NCBI GenBank assembly: GCA_003155275.1
Contig: PMCC01000070.1
Span: 6,454 to 13,631 of the forward strand
DNA from: Actinomycetota bacterium
GTDB taxonomy: Bacteria > Actinomycetota > Humimicrobiia > Humimicrobiales > Humimicrobiaceae
Length of the DNA: 7,178 nt
Reading direction: 5' to 3'
Positions 6,264 to 7,178 of the stretch are shown here, one piece after another (positions within the stretch are counted from its first letter, which is position 1; every line of letters begins with the position of its first letter). The notes under the pieces were generated by a model. The model did no database searches. It was not told the DNA's origin and worked only from the letters and a program-made list of their open reading frames with translations. The translations under genes were made by a program, and so were the position numbers.

Positions 6264-7178
6264 TTAATACAGTTTCACTTCAAATTCAAGTCCTGCTTGT
6301 TTTATCTCTCCGGGCTGCAGATATTGAAGAGTCTTGAAAATTTCTTTCTCTCTAAGGCGTCCTTCAACATGGCAGTTAGCGGGTTCAAGACCCACAACAT
6401 ATTCTCCCTCAGCCATCATTTTCCAGTGAGATAAAATAGGAAGCTGTTCTTTTTTATAGCGCATTATCAGCTCAAGTTTTCTGCCGTCGCCGATATTTTT
6501 ATTCAATATTCCCGCGCTGCAATATCCGGTGATGTCGGACTCTACATCATGGTAGTAAACCCTCTCTGCAATGCCGTGTACAGGTGCAGAGATTTTATTC
6601 CAGTCAGCCACATCATGTGTTGGCGCACCTTCTTTAAATCCTGATATTTTTGACTTTACTATGACTTCTGCGCTCTCATCAACAAGCGGAAAACCGAAAT
6701 TGGTGTGATAAAGAAGCATAAATGGAGATTCTCTAAATCCTATATTTTCAATCTCATCTTCAATTTTGATTTTATTTGAACCCAGATATGTGGTGATTTT
6801 TCGCCTTAGCTCAAGATTCGGGTAAAATGGAGCTACTTCCCTGATTCTTCCCCGTATCTGCAGCCTGTACTCATCGCCTTCCCACATGCCTTCATATTGC
6901 ACATTTTTTGCAGCAATGCGGTTATAATTGCCGTGCTGTACAAGGTTTTCAATGCCCTCCTCACCGGGGGCGCCGACATTTGTAAGCCCGGCAGTGGTCA
7001 TTAACCCGCCTGCCCAATTTTTAATAAATGCAAGAGGATGGTCCTCATGAAAATCCGGCCGCATTTCACCGGGATGAAACCTGATTGCCAGGGGGACGCC
7101 GCAGATATCGGCAACAGTAATGTCAAGTCCCCTGTCAGCGATAACTAAAAAATGAAGCCCTCCGCCATTTCTTACATC
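6264..7178 (-). CDS. DUF4432 family (aldose 1-epimerase-like) protein, 5' end outside the window
   Basis: Galactose-mutarotase-like beta-sandwich protein of the DUF4432 group, which usually sits in sugar catabolic operons and is thought to bind or epimerise sugars; its exact reaction is poorly defined. The reading frame stays open from the stop at 6264 to the edge of the window (304 residues seen). The Met at 7064-7062 is therefore internal: the 38 residues before it include ADRGLDITVADI (14-25), carrying the family RG-[LM]-DI signature. Further family segments, in visible numbering, include AGGLMTTAGLTNVGAP at about 56-71, ELRRKI, YHTNFGFPL and GLEPANCHVEGR near the C-terminus. About 40-60 N-terminal residues are probably missing. 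It is the first visible gene of a unit with the iron alcohol dehydrogenase 13 bases downstream. Confidence 0.88.
   Translation of the reverse strand, partial: DVRNGGGLHFLVIADRGLDITVADICGVPLAIRFHPGEMRPDFHEDHPLAFIKNWAGGLMTTAGLTNVGAPGEEGIENLVQHGNYNRIAAKNVQYEGMWEGDEYRLQIRGRIREVAPFYPNLELRRKITTYLGSNKIKIEDEIENIGFRESPFMLLYHTNFGFPLVDESAEVIVKSKISGFKEGAPTHDVADWNKISAPVHGIAERVYYHDVESDITGYCSAGILNKNIGDGRKLELIMRYKKEQLPILSHWKMMAEGEYVVGLEPANCHVEGRLREKEIFKTLQYLQPGEIKQAGLEFEVKLY

Noticed and set aside
6057..6434. Open frame of 125 codons on the plus strand opposite the Fe-ADH/DUF4432 junction
   Set aside because: It spans the opposite strand of two conserved genes and their 13-base gap and has no protein-family features; a shadow frame.
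1..7178. CRISPR arrays, tRNA or rRNA genes, insertion sequences, prophage or defence genes
   Set aside because: No regular repeat-spacer pattern, no cloverleaf-like conserved arms, and no transposase, integrase, nuclease or toxin-antitoxin-like frame is visible; the window is filled with metabolic genes.

Overview
The window looks like a stretch of chromosome from an AT-rich, probably anaerobic bacterium. I see no transposase, integrase, phage gene, CRISPR array, rRNA or tRNA. The genus cannot be named from the sequence. Two features lean weakly toward a deep-branching, low-GC actinobacterial or clostridial-type lineage. One is a short secreted M23 peptidase whose domain style recalls actinobacterial 'H-x-G-V-D' peptidases. 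The other is a set of genes that seem to start without a Shine-Dalgarno (SD) sequence, one of them with a near-consensus promoter ending 8 bases before its ATG. This taxonomic reading is inference.

Layout. Plus strand: a possible 3' tail of an upstream gene (1-56), an Ldh2-type NAD(P)-dependent 2-hydroxyacid dehydrogenase (86-1183, good SD), then a secreted LytM/M23 peptidase (1297-1887) with its own promoter. Minus strand, from right to left: a sugar mutarotase-like DUF4432 protein cut by the window edge (6264-7178), an iron-type alcohol dehydrogenase 13 bases downstream (5081-6250), panB (4069-4929), a eukaryote-type hexokinase (2556-3929) and an unrecognised 122-residue protein (1895-2263). 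The last of these converges on the peptidase gene with 7 bases between the stop codons. The longest stretch without a gene is 2264-2555, just under 300 bases and very AT-rich.

How the genes may work together. The DUF4432 protein and the alcohol dehydrogenase form a compact unit typical of sugar or polyol catabolism: an epimerase-like sugar-binding protein plus reduction of an aldehyde or ketone end product. Hexokinase would phosphorylate a hexose for glycolysis. Ldh2 would interconvert a 2-oxoacid and a 2-hydroxyacid. PanB makes ketopantoate for coenzyme A, and no panC, panD or ketopantoate reductase gene lies beside it. The overall picture is ordinary central and carbohydrate metabolism with a cell-wall peptidase. 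I found no convincing undescribed multi-gene system. The most interesting points are the probable leaderless starts, the eukaryote-type hexokinase and the uncharacterised 122-residue protein.
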